The notes beneath the pieces are model-generated. The model worked only from the letters and a program-made list of their open reading frames with translations, did no database searches and was not told where the DNA came from. The position numbers and the translations under genes were made by a program. Positions 9,901 through 18,145 of a DNA stretch of 64,000 bases are shown here, piece after piece. The stretch is taken from assembly GCF_900099965.1 (NCBI RefSeq), contig NZ_FNDJ01000016.1:62001-126000 (forward strand), read 5' to 3'. This stretch comes from Nonomuraea jiangxiensis. Its GTDB lineage: Bacteria; Actinomycetota; Actinomycetes; Streptosporangiales; Streptosporangiaceae. The stretch's first letter is position 1; each line of letters opens with the position of its first letter.

Positions 9901-10994
9901 GTTGCCTCGGTGATGACCTGCCGCATGTGGGCCTCGCGCGCCAGGTCCCCGGCCGGAACGCCGCCCGCCTCCTCGGCATCCCTGCGCAGGGCCCAGCCGA
10001 CCCCGAGCGCGGCCCGGCGCACGGCCTCGGGCTCGCTCTCGGGAGCGCGGACCTCGACGACCCGGTCCCACAGGTCATCGCCTTCACGACCTGTGCCGGA
10101 AGCGGCCAGCGCGTCGGCAAAGGACCGCCGACGCCCCACCGCCACCTCGGAGCCGCCCGCACCCGGCCCAGAACCACCATCAAGCCCAGCCCCATCGAGG
10201 TCAGGCACATCGGCGGCTGGGGCTGGGGCCAACGCCGGGGCGGGGACTGGCGCTGGGGCGGGAGCGGGATCCGGGGCTGAGGCGGAGCCGGGCGCCAGCG
10301 CCGGGGCGGGAGCGCGAGTGGGGGCCGGGACCGCAGCGGGAGTGGGGGCTGGTGCTGGGGCCGGAGCGGGATCCGGGGCTGAGGCGCGGCCGGGCGCCAG
10401 CGCCGGGGCGGGAGCGCGAGTGGGGGCCTGGGCCGCAGCAGGAGTGGGGGCTGGTGCTGCGGCGGTGGCTGGGGCGGGCGTGGGTATGGGGGCCGGGGCC
10501 GATGCGGGAGTGGGGGCTAGGGCTGGCGCCGGCGCTGGGGCGGCGGGTGGGGCGGGCTTGGGAAGGGGGGCCGGGGCGGGAGGCGGGGCGGAAGCTGGGG
10601 TTGGGGTGGGTTGGGGGTGGCCGCGATCTGACAGTGGTAGGTCGCAGCACAGCACCTCCACCCCCCGCTCCCGGGCCCATCGGATGGCCACCAGTTCCGG
10701 TGAGAAGTCCGCGAACGGGTAGAACGCGAGCCCGCCGTCCGCCCCCGCCCCCGCCAGCGCCACCGGCGCGACGGTCTCCGGGGCGGCCAGGTGTTCCAGC
10801 CACGGCTGGAAGTCCGCGGGCAGCTCAACGCACACCACCTCGGCCCCGGACGCCTCCAGCAGGCCGGGCAGGACCACGGACAGCGCCGGGCTGTGGTGCC
10901 GTACCCCGATCAGGTACGGCCGGTCGGAGCCGGCCAGGGCGGCGACCGCCGCGCGGGGGCCGAGCGGCCCGCCGGTTTCGGGGGTCGAGGTCAC
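6915..10994 (-). CDS. DUF5682 + VWA fusion protein (YehM-YehP-like)
   Basis: This 1359-aa protein has a DUF5682-type N-terminal region with GVRHHSPA (about 30-37), VVCVELPADFQPWLEHLA and FYPFADFSPE, resembling the TraB/ChaN-like fold. A Pro/Ala linker (about 126-260) interrupts this region, which then continues through AGVIGAFHAPAL-like and long helical sequences. The C-terminal ~160 residues are a VWA domain with DVSGS (starting about 1200), a GGGTHI loop and VVVSDFEEG, a complete MIDAS. In E. coli YehM (DUF5682) and YehP (VWA) are separate; here they are one chain. The start is the GTG at 10994, which overlaps the MoxR stop as GTGA. A start at 11030 would overlap by 40 bp. Known role of MoxR-VWA pairs: ATP-driven remodelling or metal insertion; the substrate here is unknown. 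Confidence 0.82.
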   Translation of the reverse strand: MTSTPETGGPLGPRAAVAALAGSDRPYLIGVRHHSPALSVVLPGLLEASGAEVVCVELPADFQPWLEHLAAPETVAPVALAGAGADGGLAFYPFADFSPELVAIRWARERGVEVLCCDLPLSDRGHPQPTPTPASAPPPAPAPLPKPAPPAAPAPAPALAPTPASAPAPIPTPAPATAAAPAPTPAAAQAPTRAPAPALAPGRASAPDPAPAPAPAPTPAAVPAPTRAPAPALAPGSASAPDPAPAPAPVPAPALAPAPAADVPDLDGAGLDGGSGPGAGGSEVAVGRRRSFADALAASGTGREGDDLWDRVVEVRAPESEPEAVRRAALGVGWALRRDAEEAGGVPAGDLAREAHMRQVITEATTGGRRVAAVIGAFHAPALLPPATPGQAADAPEPVTTATSSGTPPVTASASVSGPTSIKGPAAVAGTRSRPQPVVSLVPYAFDLLDSRSGYPAGIRDPRWQQAVFEAGGDPGRVTDGAARAITDLCREVRKAGHTAGTGEAAETLRMACDLARLRGLPAPGRGELLEAVTTVLGQGEPLGRGRVLARALDTVFVGTRRGRTAPGTPRSGLGPAVEAELKELRLPGPDDPERREMRLDPLRSALDARREILLRRLLVCGVDYGEPIEVTGTGDASALGTRWRLNWTPAVPALLDLAGVRGVTPAQAAAGTLRETYRRESAEGGPTCRLILDGLRAAAECDLPELVADRLAEAATALPATATLAELLDALDLLEALRREHLPGTTPQGRRRAAELSGTLLEAAVRALPGLAGSERPEDAAALVALVTRTGEERLGLRMDDVLDELARTASPLMQGAALAARVLLDLEGAGTLGARAAGWIDHATGPDGRRRLGRLLTGVLTAAGPLLESAPAALHPLMDRIDGLADKDFLDRLPALRGGFDTLTPAARTRLLGTVSERLGDRLDLSLDAPPELLGRWTAADTAALAVLHSLGLAEAAVPAGPPASGEEEPVQPGVCAARTAVAHGLAPVDRWRLLLGRDSQKLPSQARAYARALDELYGRGRGEGSDDFGLSNGDGTGGREQSFPTAREWAEELEALFGSDVREEVLAGAADAGRTDVLAELDPASVRPSVELLTSVLSLAGGLPEQQLAGLRPLVRRLVAELTRELATRLRPAMTGLANPRPTRRPGGPLDLPRTLRANLRHSRRLEDGRLVVVPERPVFSTRARQEADWRLILVVDVSGSMEASVVWSALTAAVLAGVPTLSTHFLTFSTQVIDLTERVADPLSLLLEVRVGGGTHIAAGLAQARSLVTVPSRTLVVVVSDFEEGCPIGGLLAEVRALAGSGVHLLGCAALDDTGAPRYSLPIAQQLVAAGMPVAALSPLALARWVGERLRGENR
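10266..10469 (-). repeat. 102-bp duplication encoding Pro/Ala linker
   Basis: Two copies (10266-10367 and 10368-10469) are nearly identical. They encode a 34-residue unit rich in AP dipeptides (APTRAPAPALAPG...). The surrounding 10200-10620 is all low-complexity GGGGCTGG-type DNA on the plus strand. The length is a multiple of three, so the linker can grow or shrink in frame. Confidence 0.85.
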
Positions 10995-12163
10995 CGGAGG
11001 TTCTCCCGCAGGTCCCACAGCCGCCGCCACATCGCCGCCCCGTCCTCCGCGCGCCGCCGTACCGGCCCGTCCCAGTAGCCGAGCAAGCGCCCGTGATCGG
11101 CGGGATCGTCCTTGCGGACCACGCCGAGCAGGTGGCCCGGCACCAGGTCGAGTACGTCACCCGCCGGCAGGTACGCCGCCGCCACCCCCAGCGAGGCCGC
11201 GACCTGCACCGCCTCGGCCGTCGACATCACGGTTCCTGGCCGCTCCACGTCCCAGCCCTCGTCGGACCGCCCGGTACGCAGGTCGCGGAAGACCGTCACC
11301 AGCACCTCCAGCACGGCGTCGTCCACCCCGAACGCCGCCCCGGCCCGCCGCACCACCGCGGTCGCCTGGCGGCGCACCAGTGCGGTCTCCGCCACGGCGT
11401 CCGCGATGGGCCCCACGGTCTCGAAGTTGAACCGCCGCTTCAGGGCCGCCGACATCTCGGACACGCCGCGGTCACGCAGGTTGGCCGTGGCGATCACGGT
11501 GAACCCGGGCGCCGCCGCGACCTGCGCGTCCTCCGTACCGGTCAGCTCCGGGACGCTCACCCGCCGGTCGGACAGGATCGACACCAGGGCGTCCTGCACT
11601 TCGGGCAGGCAGCGGGTGATCTCCTCCACTCTGGCCACCCGGCCCGAGCGCATGGCGGTGAGCACCGGCGAGTCCACCAGCGCCTGCCGGGACGGGCCCT
11701 GGGCCAGCAGCAGGGCGTAGTTCCAGCCGTAGCGGAAGGCGTCTTCGGTCGTGCCGGCCGTGCCCTGCACGGTGAGCGCGCTGGTGCCGCACACGGCGGC
11801 GGCCAGCAGCTCCGACAGCATCGACTTGGCGGTGCCGGGCTCGCCCACGAGCAGCAGCCCGCGCTCGCCGGCGAGCGTCACCACGCACCGCTCGACGAGC
11901 GAGCGCTCACCGACGAACTTGGCCTCCACCCGCAGCCGCGCCGGGACACCGGCGGCCCGCCGCTCCTCGGGCAGTTCGAGCGGCTCGCCACCGCCGCCGC
12001 AGACGAACGTCACCACCGCCCGCGGCGTCAGCGCCCACCCGGGCGGTCGGGGCCCGTCGTCGTAGGAGGCGAGAAAGGCCAGCTCGGTCGCGTACCGTTC
12101 TTCGGCCGCGAGCACCTGGCGGGCCGGAGCGGCCGCCGTCGCCTGGTCATCGGTCATGGTCAT
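10991..12163 (-). CDS. MoxR-type AAA+ ATPase (YehL-like)
   Basis: This 390-aa AAA+ ATPase of the MoxR group has Walker A GEPGTAKS at about 107-114 and a Walker B-like segment VARVEE at about 176-181. Sensor-type sequence VIATANLRDRGV is present, with the MoxR pattern RRFNFETVGPI following. MoxR ATPases work with VWA-domain partners, and here the partner VWA is fused to DUF5682 in the next gene, which overlaps by 4 bp (GTGA). The N-terminal ~80 residues are a family-specific extension. The start is ATG at 12163, or ATG at 12157 two codons in; both give the same protein apart from MT. It lies 28 bp after the giant gene, so it is in the same transcript. Confidence 0.88.
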   Translation of the reverse strand: MTMTDDQATAAAPARQVLAAEERYATELAFLASYDDGPRPPGWALTPRAVVTFVCGGGGEPLELPEERRAAGVPARLRVEAKFVGERSLVERCVVTLAGERGLLLVGEPGTAKSMLSELLAAAVCGTSALTVQGTAGTTEDAFRYGWNYALLLAQGPSRQALVDSPVLTAMRSGRVARVEEITRCLPEVQDALVSILSDRRVSVPELTGTEDAQVAAAPGFTVIATANLRDRGVSEMSAALKRRFNFETVGPIADAVAETALVRRQATAVVRRAGAAFGVDDAVLEVLVTVFRDLRTGRSDEGWDVERPGTVMSTAEAVQVAASLGVAAAYLPAGDVLDLVPGHLLGVVRKDDPADHGRLLGYWDGPVRRRAEDGAAMWRRLWDLRENLR

Positions 12164-12191
12164 CGAATGTCCTCACGCAGATCAGGGGGGT

Positions 12192-15100
12192 TCATCGGCG
12201 CCGTCCGCGCCTGACCTTCAGCTCTTCGTAGCGGGGCAGATCGCCTTCGCGTATCCGGCGCCACGCCCTGGCGTACAGGTCGGCGACGGGTTCGAGCGGC
12301 ACCAGGGCCACGCTCCGGCACGGCTGGAACATGGAGAGCTTCCACCGCTCGACGGGGAGGCTGGGCGCCTCCAGCTCCGCCCATCCGCCAGGCAGGAACA
12401 GGGAGCGCCCCGCCCGCGGCCTGGTGGCCTCGATCACGAGGTCGGTGGCGGCCAGCTCGGCCCGGGCGGCCTTGAGCCGGGCGGGCTTCCAGCCGGTCCA
12501 CCGGGCGACGTTGCGGTCGGTCGGGTCCGGCATGGCCAGCAGGACGAGGTAGACGGCCGCGGCGTCCGCGCCGAGCCCGTACGTCGCGGCGACCTCGGCG
12601 ACCAGGTCGGGGACCGAGCGGGTGGGATCCTGCGGCCACCCCTCCTCGCCGCCGGCTTCCGCGACGAGGGCCTCGAAACGCGGATCACGCGCCAGCCGCA
12701 GGGCGATCTCGATCGGTAACCGCTCTTCCGTCCCGAGCAGGGCCCGCAGGTAGGGGTCGTCCTCGTCGAACAGGGCGACCCGGAGGGCGGGCGCGGTCCA
12801 GTGGCGGAGGGTGGGCAGGATGAGGCACCCGTACCGGACGAATCCCTCGCCGGTCTCGGTCGGCGCGCCCGCGGCCTTCTGGTACGTGGCCAGCTCGACG
12901 TGGCGGCCGAGGTTGAGCAGCAGCTCGGGCGCGGCCAGCCGGTCGCGGACGGCGGCCAGCGCGGCGGGCAGCGCCGCCCGGATCGGGTCGCCGGCGGGCA
13001 GCCGGTGGGCCAGCCACGCCACCATGGAGACGACGGCGACGAGCGTTTCCGCGTCGAACCCCGGGCCCTGCCCGTCCGCCCGGCGCACCTCGCTGCCCTG
13101 GACGGTCCAGGACAGGTCGCGGCTCAGCTCGCGGGTGGCGGCCGGGTCGAGGAGGGCGCGGAGGGCGCGGCCCGCGGCCCAGGTCGTATTGACCGCGCGG
13201 GCCGCCTCCACCGGCAGCCACTCGGGCACGGCCGCCTGCCGGCCGACCTCGGCGTTCCACACCTCGGCCGCGGCGGCCACGTCGGGGCCGTCGGTCCAGA
13301 GCCGCGCCGGGTCGGCGGGCAGCAGCGCCCCGACGACGGCCTGCCGCACGCCGACGCCCAGCAGGCGCAACTCGTCCCTGGCGACCGCCGCCTCGCCCTC
13401 CTTCACGTCGAGCGTCGTGCGCATCTCCTTCGTGAGGAAACCGCGATGGTACGACTCCGCTCCCGGCATCCCGGCCACCACCAGGCTCGCGAGCGTCCGG
13501 GACACGCCGGTGAGCCGGGCGAACTCCGTAGCCGCCGCCGGCCGGAACGGCACCGGCCCGCGCGCCTCAAGCTCGGCGAGGAACGCCTCGACCCAGCCGT
13601 CCGGCCGATCCCCGCCGACCGGGGAGGAGGACACGACGGTGTACGGCGGCGGCACCTCGAACAGGCCCAGCGGATCGTGGTACAGCACCTCCCAGCTGAT
13701 CATGGAGCCACCGTGGTCGTAGTCGAGCACGGTCACGAAGGCCATGAACGCCCCGCCGCCCCTCGGCAGCACCCCGTACCATCTCCGGTCGTCCCACTCA
13801 CCGTTGAGCTCGGTCATGTGCCGGTCGTCGAGCCGCACCGTCATCCGCCGCCACCGGTCAGGGGCGGCCGAGAGCGGCAGGCCGCGCCCGTGCAGCTCCG
13901 TGAGCAGCGTCCGCAGCGCGGCGCGGTGCTCCTGGCCGGACAGCTCGGCCGCCGCGCGGAAGGCCACGGCGGCGGCGTGGTCGAGCACCGAAGAGGTCCA
14001 GCGCAGGTCGGAGCCGGGCAGTTCGGGGTCCAGCCGGGGCCGGTCCGGCCGGGCGGCCGGCTCCGCGGCGGACAGCAGCTCGCCGATGATCCGGATCTGG
14101 CCGACGACGCCGTCCCCGCCCGTGCGGTGCCAGTGGGTGCCGGCGTCGGCCTTCAGCCCGTTGAGCGCCTTGCCGAGCAGGCCATCGGAGGGCCCGGCGG
14201 GCCCGCGCGGCCGGTCGGCCCCGGCCAGCGTCTTGCCGAGCCTGGCCATGACGGCGTGCAGCGCGGCCCGCTGCTGGGCGGCGAAGCGCGCGACCCCGGC
14301 GATCCCGGCCACCAGCGCGCCGTTGCCGAGGCCCGGCAGCAGCGCCCGGATCAGGGCCTCCAGCTCACTGGGGGGCCGGCTGACGCCGTCGAGTTCGGCG
14401 GCCTTGAGCATCGAGGCCGCGGCGTCGTCGTCGATCCCGCGCAGCGCGGCCGACCCGGCGGGGTCGCGGGGCTCGAAGTACGTCCAGTAGCGCACCGGAG
14501 GCAGGATGGCGGTGCCCTCGCCGAACGGACCCGGCTCCCGGTCGGTCATCATCCTGGCGGTGACCACGCCGTCGCGGTCGATCAGGTTGAGCCGGTAGTT
14601 CCCGCGCGTCACGGCGCAGGCGTGCTCGGCCCCGGAAAATCTCAACGCGCGCTCGGGGATCCCGGCGTCCCGTGGCACGGTGACGCGGCCGTCGCCCGTG
14701 TCCTCCGCCCGGATGGACCCGTCGGGCAGCCGTATCACCCGCCAGCCGAACACGCCGTCCACCGGCGCGCCGACGGGCGTGGGGGCGGCGGAAGGGGCGG
14801 GCAGCACCCAGCCGTCCAGGAGCTCGCTGCCCGCCGGGGCGTCGCGCAGCGCGTCGGCGAGGAAACCCGGCATGCCCTTGCGGCCCTCCCGGCCGCTGAC
14901 CGGGTCGAACTCATGCCAGCCGGGCGGGCCGTCCCCGTCCCGGGACCAGACCCAGAACGAGGTCCCGTCGCTGATCACCTCGCGTTCGTCGGGCACCGAC
15001 GTGTCGCCCCGGTGCAGTACGGCGTGCCCGGTGGTGCGGCCGCCGCCGGGCAGGGCCAGGCTGGCGGGACCGTCACCGCCGTAGTAGTCGAGCTTGAGGC

Positions 15101-17018
15101 CCCTGACGTTGCCGCCCTCCAGGTCCAGGACCTGGTCGGGGGCGGTGTGCCAGTAGCCGCGCAGCAGACTGTTCCGGTCCTGCGAATGCCAGTAGACCAG
15201 CAGCTCGCCGTCCACGTAGTGGAAGCCGGGGTGCATCCACGTGTCGTCGTCCGGGACGCGCAGGTCGTGGGTGAGCACCGTACCCTCGGGGCCGAGCACG
15301 CTGACCTTGGCGGGCCCGGCGACGATCGCGTAGGGCCAGGCGTCGGCGACCACGATGTCTTTGACGCCCCACCGGGGCGCTGCGGCCGCGACGGCCTCGT
15401 CCCAGGCCGGCCAGCCCAGCTCGTCGATCAGCCCGGCGCGCAGGGTGCGGGCCAGCAGCCGGGTGACGTCCGCGGCGGCGACCTCGCGGATCTCCTCCTC
15501 CGCCAGCCGCAGCGCCTCGCCGGGCAGCCAGGCCAGGTGGCGCAGGGCGTCGGGAATGTCGGGCAGCCCGGCGGCCGAGGCGCGCCGCGCCAGCTCGCGC
15601 ACCCACCCGGCCAGCATCGGCCGCCCGCCGGGGGTCTCCGCCAGCAGCCGGATGGCGCGCCGGCCGGCCTCGTCGTCGTGGCACCAGTAGGCTCCGCCCC
15701 GGAACGAGGCTTCGAACCGGCCGTCGGCCGCCAGCGCCACCAGGTCGCGCTGCCCCTCGCCGTCCCCCCAGTCCGCCAGCAGGAGCCGGTGGTGGTCACC
15801 CGGGCGGGCCACCGGTATGTCCAGGGACAGGAGCTGGTCGAGCAGGTCGACCTCCACCGGGGCCGCCAGCGTGCGGCCGGCGGCGGTCAGCTCGGCCCGC
15901 AACGGGCCACCCAGCCGCTCGATGAGCGTGTGGAGCCGGGGCAGGCGCGGTGGCCGCCCCCACGGGCTGTCGCGGCACTCAAGGAAGCGCGTCAGCCAGC
16001 CCGTGATGCCGTCGGCGGGCCGGAGCAGGCCCTCGGCCAGGTCGCCGGTTGCTCCCGACGACTCCAGGATCTCCAGCCAGACGCCGGGCATGTCGTGGTC
16101 CCTGGTCTCCGGCATGATCTCCAGCAGCTTCGCGCGAACGGCGGGGTCGTCCTTGCCCATCGCGGCGATGGCGGAGGCGTGCGACCTCCACCAGCCGGTG
16201 GCCGCCCGCTGGGTGGCCGGCAGGGCGATCAGCTCGGCAAGGTAGGCGCGCTCGGCGGCGTCGGCGCCCGCCTTGGTGGTGCGGGCGAGCCTGCGCAGGT
16301 CCTGCGCCATCTGCGCCGAGGGCGGCAACCCGCCCGCGGTCCGCCGCACGCACAGCCGGGTGAAGCGGCGCAGCGCCTCGTCGGCGGGCAGGCGGCCGGC
16401 CAGCTCCCTGGCGTATCCGGACAGCACCTTGACCGGCAGCGCCCCCGCCAGCGCGAACTCCAGGAACACGGCGTCCAGCCGGTCCTCGTCCACGTCGAGC
16501 CCGTGCTCCGCCTCCGCCGCGCGGGCGCGGGAGAACATCTGGCCGGCGTAGGTCGCGTTGTCCAGGCCGGCGAAGACGCGCCCGGCCTGTTCGTAGAACG
16601 TGGGCAGGAAGTGCGGCACCGACGCGGCGAGCCGGCCGGCCAGCTCCTGATAGGCGTCGAGCGCGGCCTTGGCCTTGGACTTGGCCTGCCGGGCGATGCG
16701 TTCGAGCTCGGGCACGACGGCCAGCGCGTGATGGCCGTCGTCCGGGTGGTGTACGAGCACCCACTCGGGGAAGCCGAGCGAGCGGCGCAGCCCGATGCCG
16801 ATGACCTCGGGCTCGCCCGCCGGCTCCAGCCCGAGGAACCCGGCCGCCAGGTCCTCGGCCGCGCGAAGCTCCTCGGCCACCAGCCGGACCACCACCCGGT
16901 CGTCCAGCCCCGGATGCCGGTAGGCGCGGGCCACCAGCGGCACCGCCCCCTCACCCGCCCCCGCGGCCTCGGGCGGCCGCACACCCCCGGCCTTGAGCAC
17001 CTCCCGCGCCTCCGTCAT
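12192..17018 (-). CDS. 1608-aa protein of the MoxR/DUF4132 operon, function unknown
   Basis: This is the largest gene in the window. It starts at ATG 17018, overlapping the upstream stop as ATGA; the longer frame to 17228 only reads through the DUF4132 gene. Near the N-terminus are VVVRLVAEELRAAEDLAAGFLG and IGLRRSLGFPEW, followed by helical repeat-like sequence (about 150-600). The middle is beta-rich with many Trp/Gly motifs (VLGPEGTVLTHDLRVPDDDT, YWHSQDRNSLLRGYW), suggesting a propeller-like domain. The C-terminus is helical (LARDPRFEALVAEAGGEEGW) and ends in a basic VRRGRRR tail. I see no signal peptide, membrane span or nucleotide-binding motif. From its place between DUF4132 and MoxR it is presumably a scaffold or target of the ATPase; that is inference. 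It could itself be a diverged DUF4132/YehI-like protein. Confidence 0.7.
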   Translation of the reverse strand: MTEAREVLKAGGVRPPEAAGAGEGAVPLVARAYRHPGLDDRVVVRLVAEELRAAEDLAAGFLGLEPAGEPEVIGIGLRRSLGFPEWVLVHHPDDGHHALAVVPELERIARQAKSKAKAALDAYQELAGRLAASVPHFLPTFYEQAGRVFAGLDNATYAGQMFSRARAAEAEHGLDVDEDRLDAVFLEFALAGALPVKVLSGYARELAGRLPADEALRRFTRLCVRRTAGGLPPSAQMAQDLRRLARTTKAGADAAERAYLAELIALPATQRAATGWWRSHASAIAAMGKDDPAVRAKLLEIMPETRDHDMPGVWLEILESSGATGDLAEGLLRPADGITGWLTRFLECRDSPWGRPPRLPRLHTLIERLGGPLRAELTAAGRTLAAPVEVDLLDQLLSLDIPVARPGDHHRLLLADWGDGEGQRDLVALAADGRFEASFRGGAYWCHDDEAGRRAIRLLAETPGGRPMLAGWVRELARRASAAGLPDIPDALRHLAWLPGEALRLAEEEIREVAAADVTRLLARTLRAGLIDELGWPAWDEAVAAAAPRWGVKDIVVADAWPYAIVAGPAKVSVLGPEGTVLTHDLRVPDDDTWMHPGFHYVDGELLVYWHSQDRNSLLRGYWHTAPDQVLDLEGGNVRGLKLDYYGGDGPASLALPGGGRTTGHAVLHRGDTSVPDEREVISDGTSFWVWSRDGDGPPGWHEFDPVSGREGRKGMPGFLADALRDAPAGSELLDGWVLPAPSAAPTPVGAPVDGVFGWRVIRLPDGSIRAEDTGDGRVTVPRDAGIPERALRFSGAEHACAVTRGNYRLNLIDRDGVVTARMMTDREPGPFGEGTAILPPVRYWTYFEPRDPAGSAALRGIDDDAAASMLKAAELDGVSRPPSELEALIRALLPGLGNGALVAGIAGVARFAAQQRAALHAVMARLGKTLAGADRPRGPAGPSDGLLGKALNGLKADAGTHWHRTGGDGVVGQIRIIGELLSAAEPAARPDRPRLDPELPGSDLRWTSSVLDHAAAVAFRAAAELSGQEHRAALRTLLTELHGRGLPLSAAPDRWRRMTVRLDDRHMTELNGEWDDRRWYGVLPRGGGAFMAFVTVLDYDHGGSMISWEVLYHDPLGLFEVPPPYTVVSSSPVGGDRPDGWVEAFLAELEARGPVPFRPAAATEFARLTGVSRTLASLVVAGMPGAESYHRGFLTKEMRTTLDVKEGEAAVARDELRLLGVGVRQAVVGALLPADPARLWTDGPDVAAAAEVWNAEVGRQAAVPEWLPVEAARAVNTTWAAGRALRALLDPAATRELSRDLSWTVQGSEVRRADGQGPGFDAETLVAVVSMVAWLAHRLPAGDPIRAALPAALAAVRDRLAAPELLLNLGRHVELATYQKAAGAPTETGEGFVRYGCLILPTLRHWTAPALRVALFDEDDPYLRALLGTEERLPIEIALRLARDPRFEALVAEAGGEEGWPQDPTRSVPDLVAEVAATYGLGADAAAVYLVLLAMPDPTDRNVARWTGWKPARLKAARAELAATDLVIEATRPRAGRSLFLPGGWAELEAPSLPVERWKLSMFQPCRSVALVPLEPVADLYARAWRRIREGDLPRYEELKVRRGRRR

Positions 17019-17875
17019 GACCCCTCCTCGATCTGCCGGCCTGCGTGGAGCCCGGCGGCCATCCGCATTCCCTCCGACCACGCCACCGGCCCGACCTCGG
17101 ACAGCGGCAGCGACCTGCCCTCCTGGTCGTGCCAGGTGAGGTTGCCGGTCGCCGTCTCGCTCTCCCAGTACGGCTCCCCGATCCACACCGCCGCCTCCGC
17201 GATGCGCCCCGCGTCCCGGACCCGGCACGTGGCATAGCCGCCGGTCACCCGGTAACCGAGCCGCGTGGCCCGGGCCGCGAGCCCGAACCGGGAGGAGTAT
17301 CTGCCACCGGCGAACTCGGTCACCTCCGTCGCCCGCGCCTTCACCTCGGCGGGCTTGCGCCAGGTCGCCCGGTGGATCTGCTCGACCGTCTGCGTCACCC
17401 CCAGCTCGGCGGCGAACTCCCGCAGATCGTCCAAATCGGGCAGCAGCACCGGGTGGGGCAGTGTCACCGTCTCCACGGACAACCGGACGGTCTCGCCGTC
17501 GAGGTTGACCACCCGCAGCTCGCCCGAGGCGGTGGCGTCCCGCAGGAACCCGGCCTCGTCGGGGTCGTCACCGACGATGACGAGGTCGCGCAGCGCCGCC
17601 TGCCACGCCTCGTCCGGCCACACCCGCGCCAGCAGCCCGGTCGGGACGGGCAGGGACGACACCATCCAGGTGTCCACCTGCGCGACGCACGCCGCGGCGT
17701 GCCGGTCGAGCCACTCGGCCAGCCGGCGCAGCCGGTCGACCTCGGGGTGCTCGCGCAGGGCCCTGGGCAGCGTCTTGAGCTGCCGCCCCGCCGCCCGGCC
17801 GCTGGTGGAGCGCGCCGCCACCCGGCCATCTATGAGGGCGACCTCGTATCCGTCGCCCGCCGCCAGCCAACCCAA
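17015..17875 (-). CDS. DUF4132 domain protein (YehI/MolR-like C-terminal module)
   Basis: This 286-aa protein is the first gene of the minus-strand MoxR operon. It begins GWLAAGDGYEVALIDGRVAAR and contains WMVSSLPVPTGLLARVWPDE and ELGVTQTVEQIHRATWRKP. It then has RLGYRVTGGYATCRV and ends VGPVAWSEGMRMAAGLHAGR, all typical of stand-alone actinobacterial DUF4132 proteins. In E. coli the DUF4132 protein YehI is encoded near the yehLMPQ genes, and older annotation called such proteins molybdate metabolism regulators without proof. The start codon is TTG at 17875, preceded by AAGGCGG at a suitable distance. A TGA lies five codons upstream in frame, so no longer start is possible. The stop overlaps the next start (ATGA). 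Confidence 0.8.
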   Translation of the reverse strand: MGWLAAGDGYEVALIDGRVAARSTSGRAAGRQLKTLPRALREHPEVDRLRRLAEWLDRHAAACVAQVDTWMVSSLPVPTGLLARVWPDEAWQAALRDLVIVGDDPDEAGFLRDATASGELRVVNLDGETVRLSVETVTLPHPVLLPDLDDLREFAAELGVTQTVEQIHRATWRKPAEVKARATEVTEFAGGRYSSRFGLAARATRLGYRVTGGYATCRVRDAGRIAEAAVWIGEPYWESETATGNLTWHDQEGRSLPLSEVGPVAWSEGMRMAAGLHAGRQIEEGS

Positions 17876-18145
17876 CGCGTCCGCCTTTCAGAGGTCATGG
17901 AGATGCACAGGTCATGGAGACAGGAATGCCGCGGTCTCCGATGCCGCGATGCGGGGAACGCTAGCGACCCCGACCGACAAATGGATCTCCGGGAGCCCGG
18001 GGAATCGCCCGGCTCACCGCCGTTGAGCGTCCCGGCCCGTGCGCTTCGACGAACGCAGGCCTCCTCCTTGGTAGTCCGGCACGAATACGCCGACCGCACT
18101 ATGACATACCGTCGCCAGTGAATATCCAGGACGAAAGGCGGCAAG
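17876..18145. promoter_or_regulatory. Divergent intergenic region with 12-bp direct repeats
   Basis: These 270 bp separate the MoxR operon (minus) from the GNAT/racemase pair (plus) and must hold both promoters. The sequence AGGTCATGGAGA occurs twice (17892-17903 and 17909-17920), 17 bp apart, just upstream of the DUF4132 start. It may be a regulator site or leader element. I could not assign -35/-10 boxes with confidence. Confidence 0.4.

Noticed and set aside
10200..10620. Repetitive GGGGCTGG-type DNA as a possible CRISPR or iteron array
   Set aside because: The repeats are in frame, differ in length from CRISPR units, have no unique spacers and encode a Pro/Ala linker.
12801..17237. 1478-codon open frame on the plus strand
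   Set aside because: It lies exactly opposite the 1608-aa gene. Its translation is Gly/Gln/Pro/Arg/His-rich without any family motif, the usual antisense shadow in high-GC DNA.
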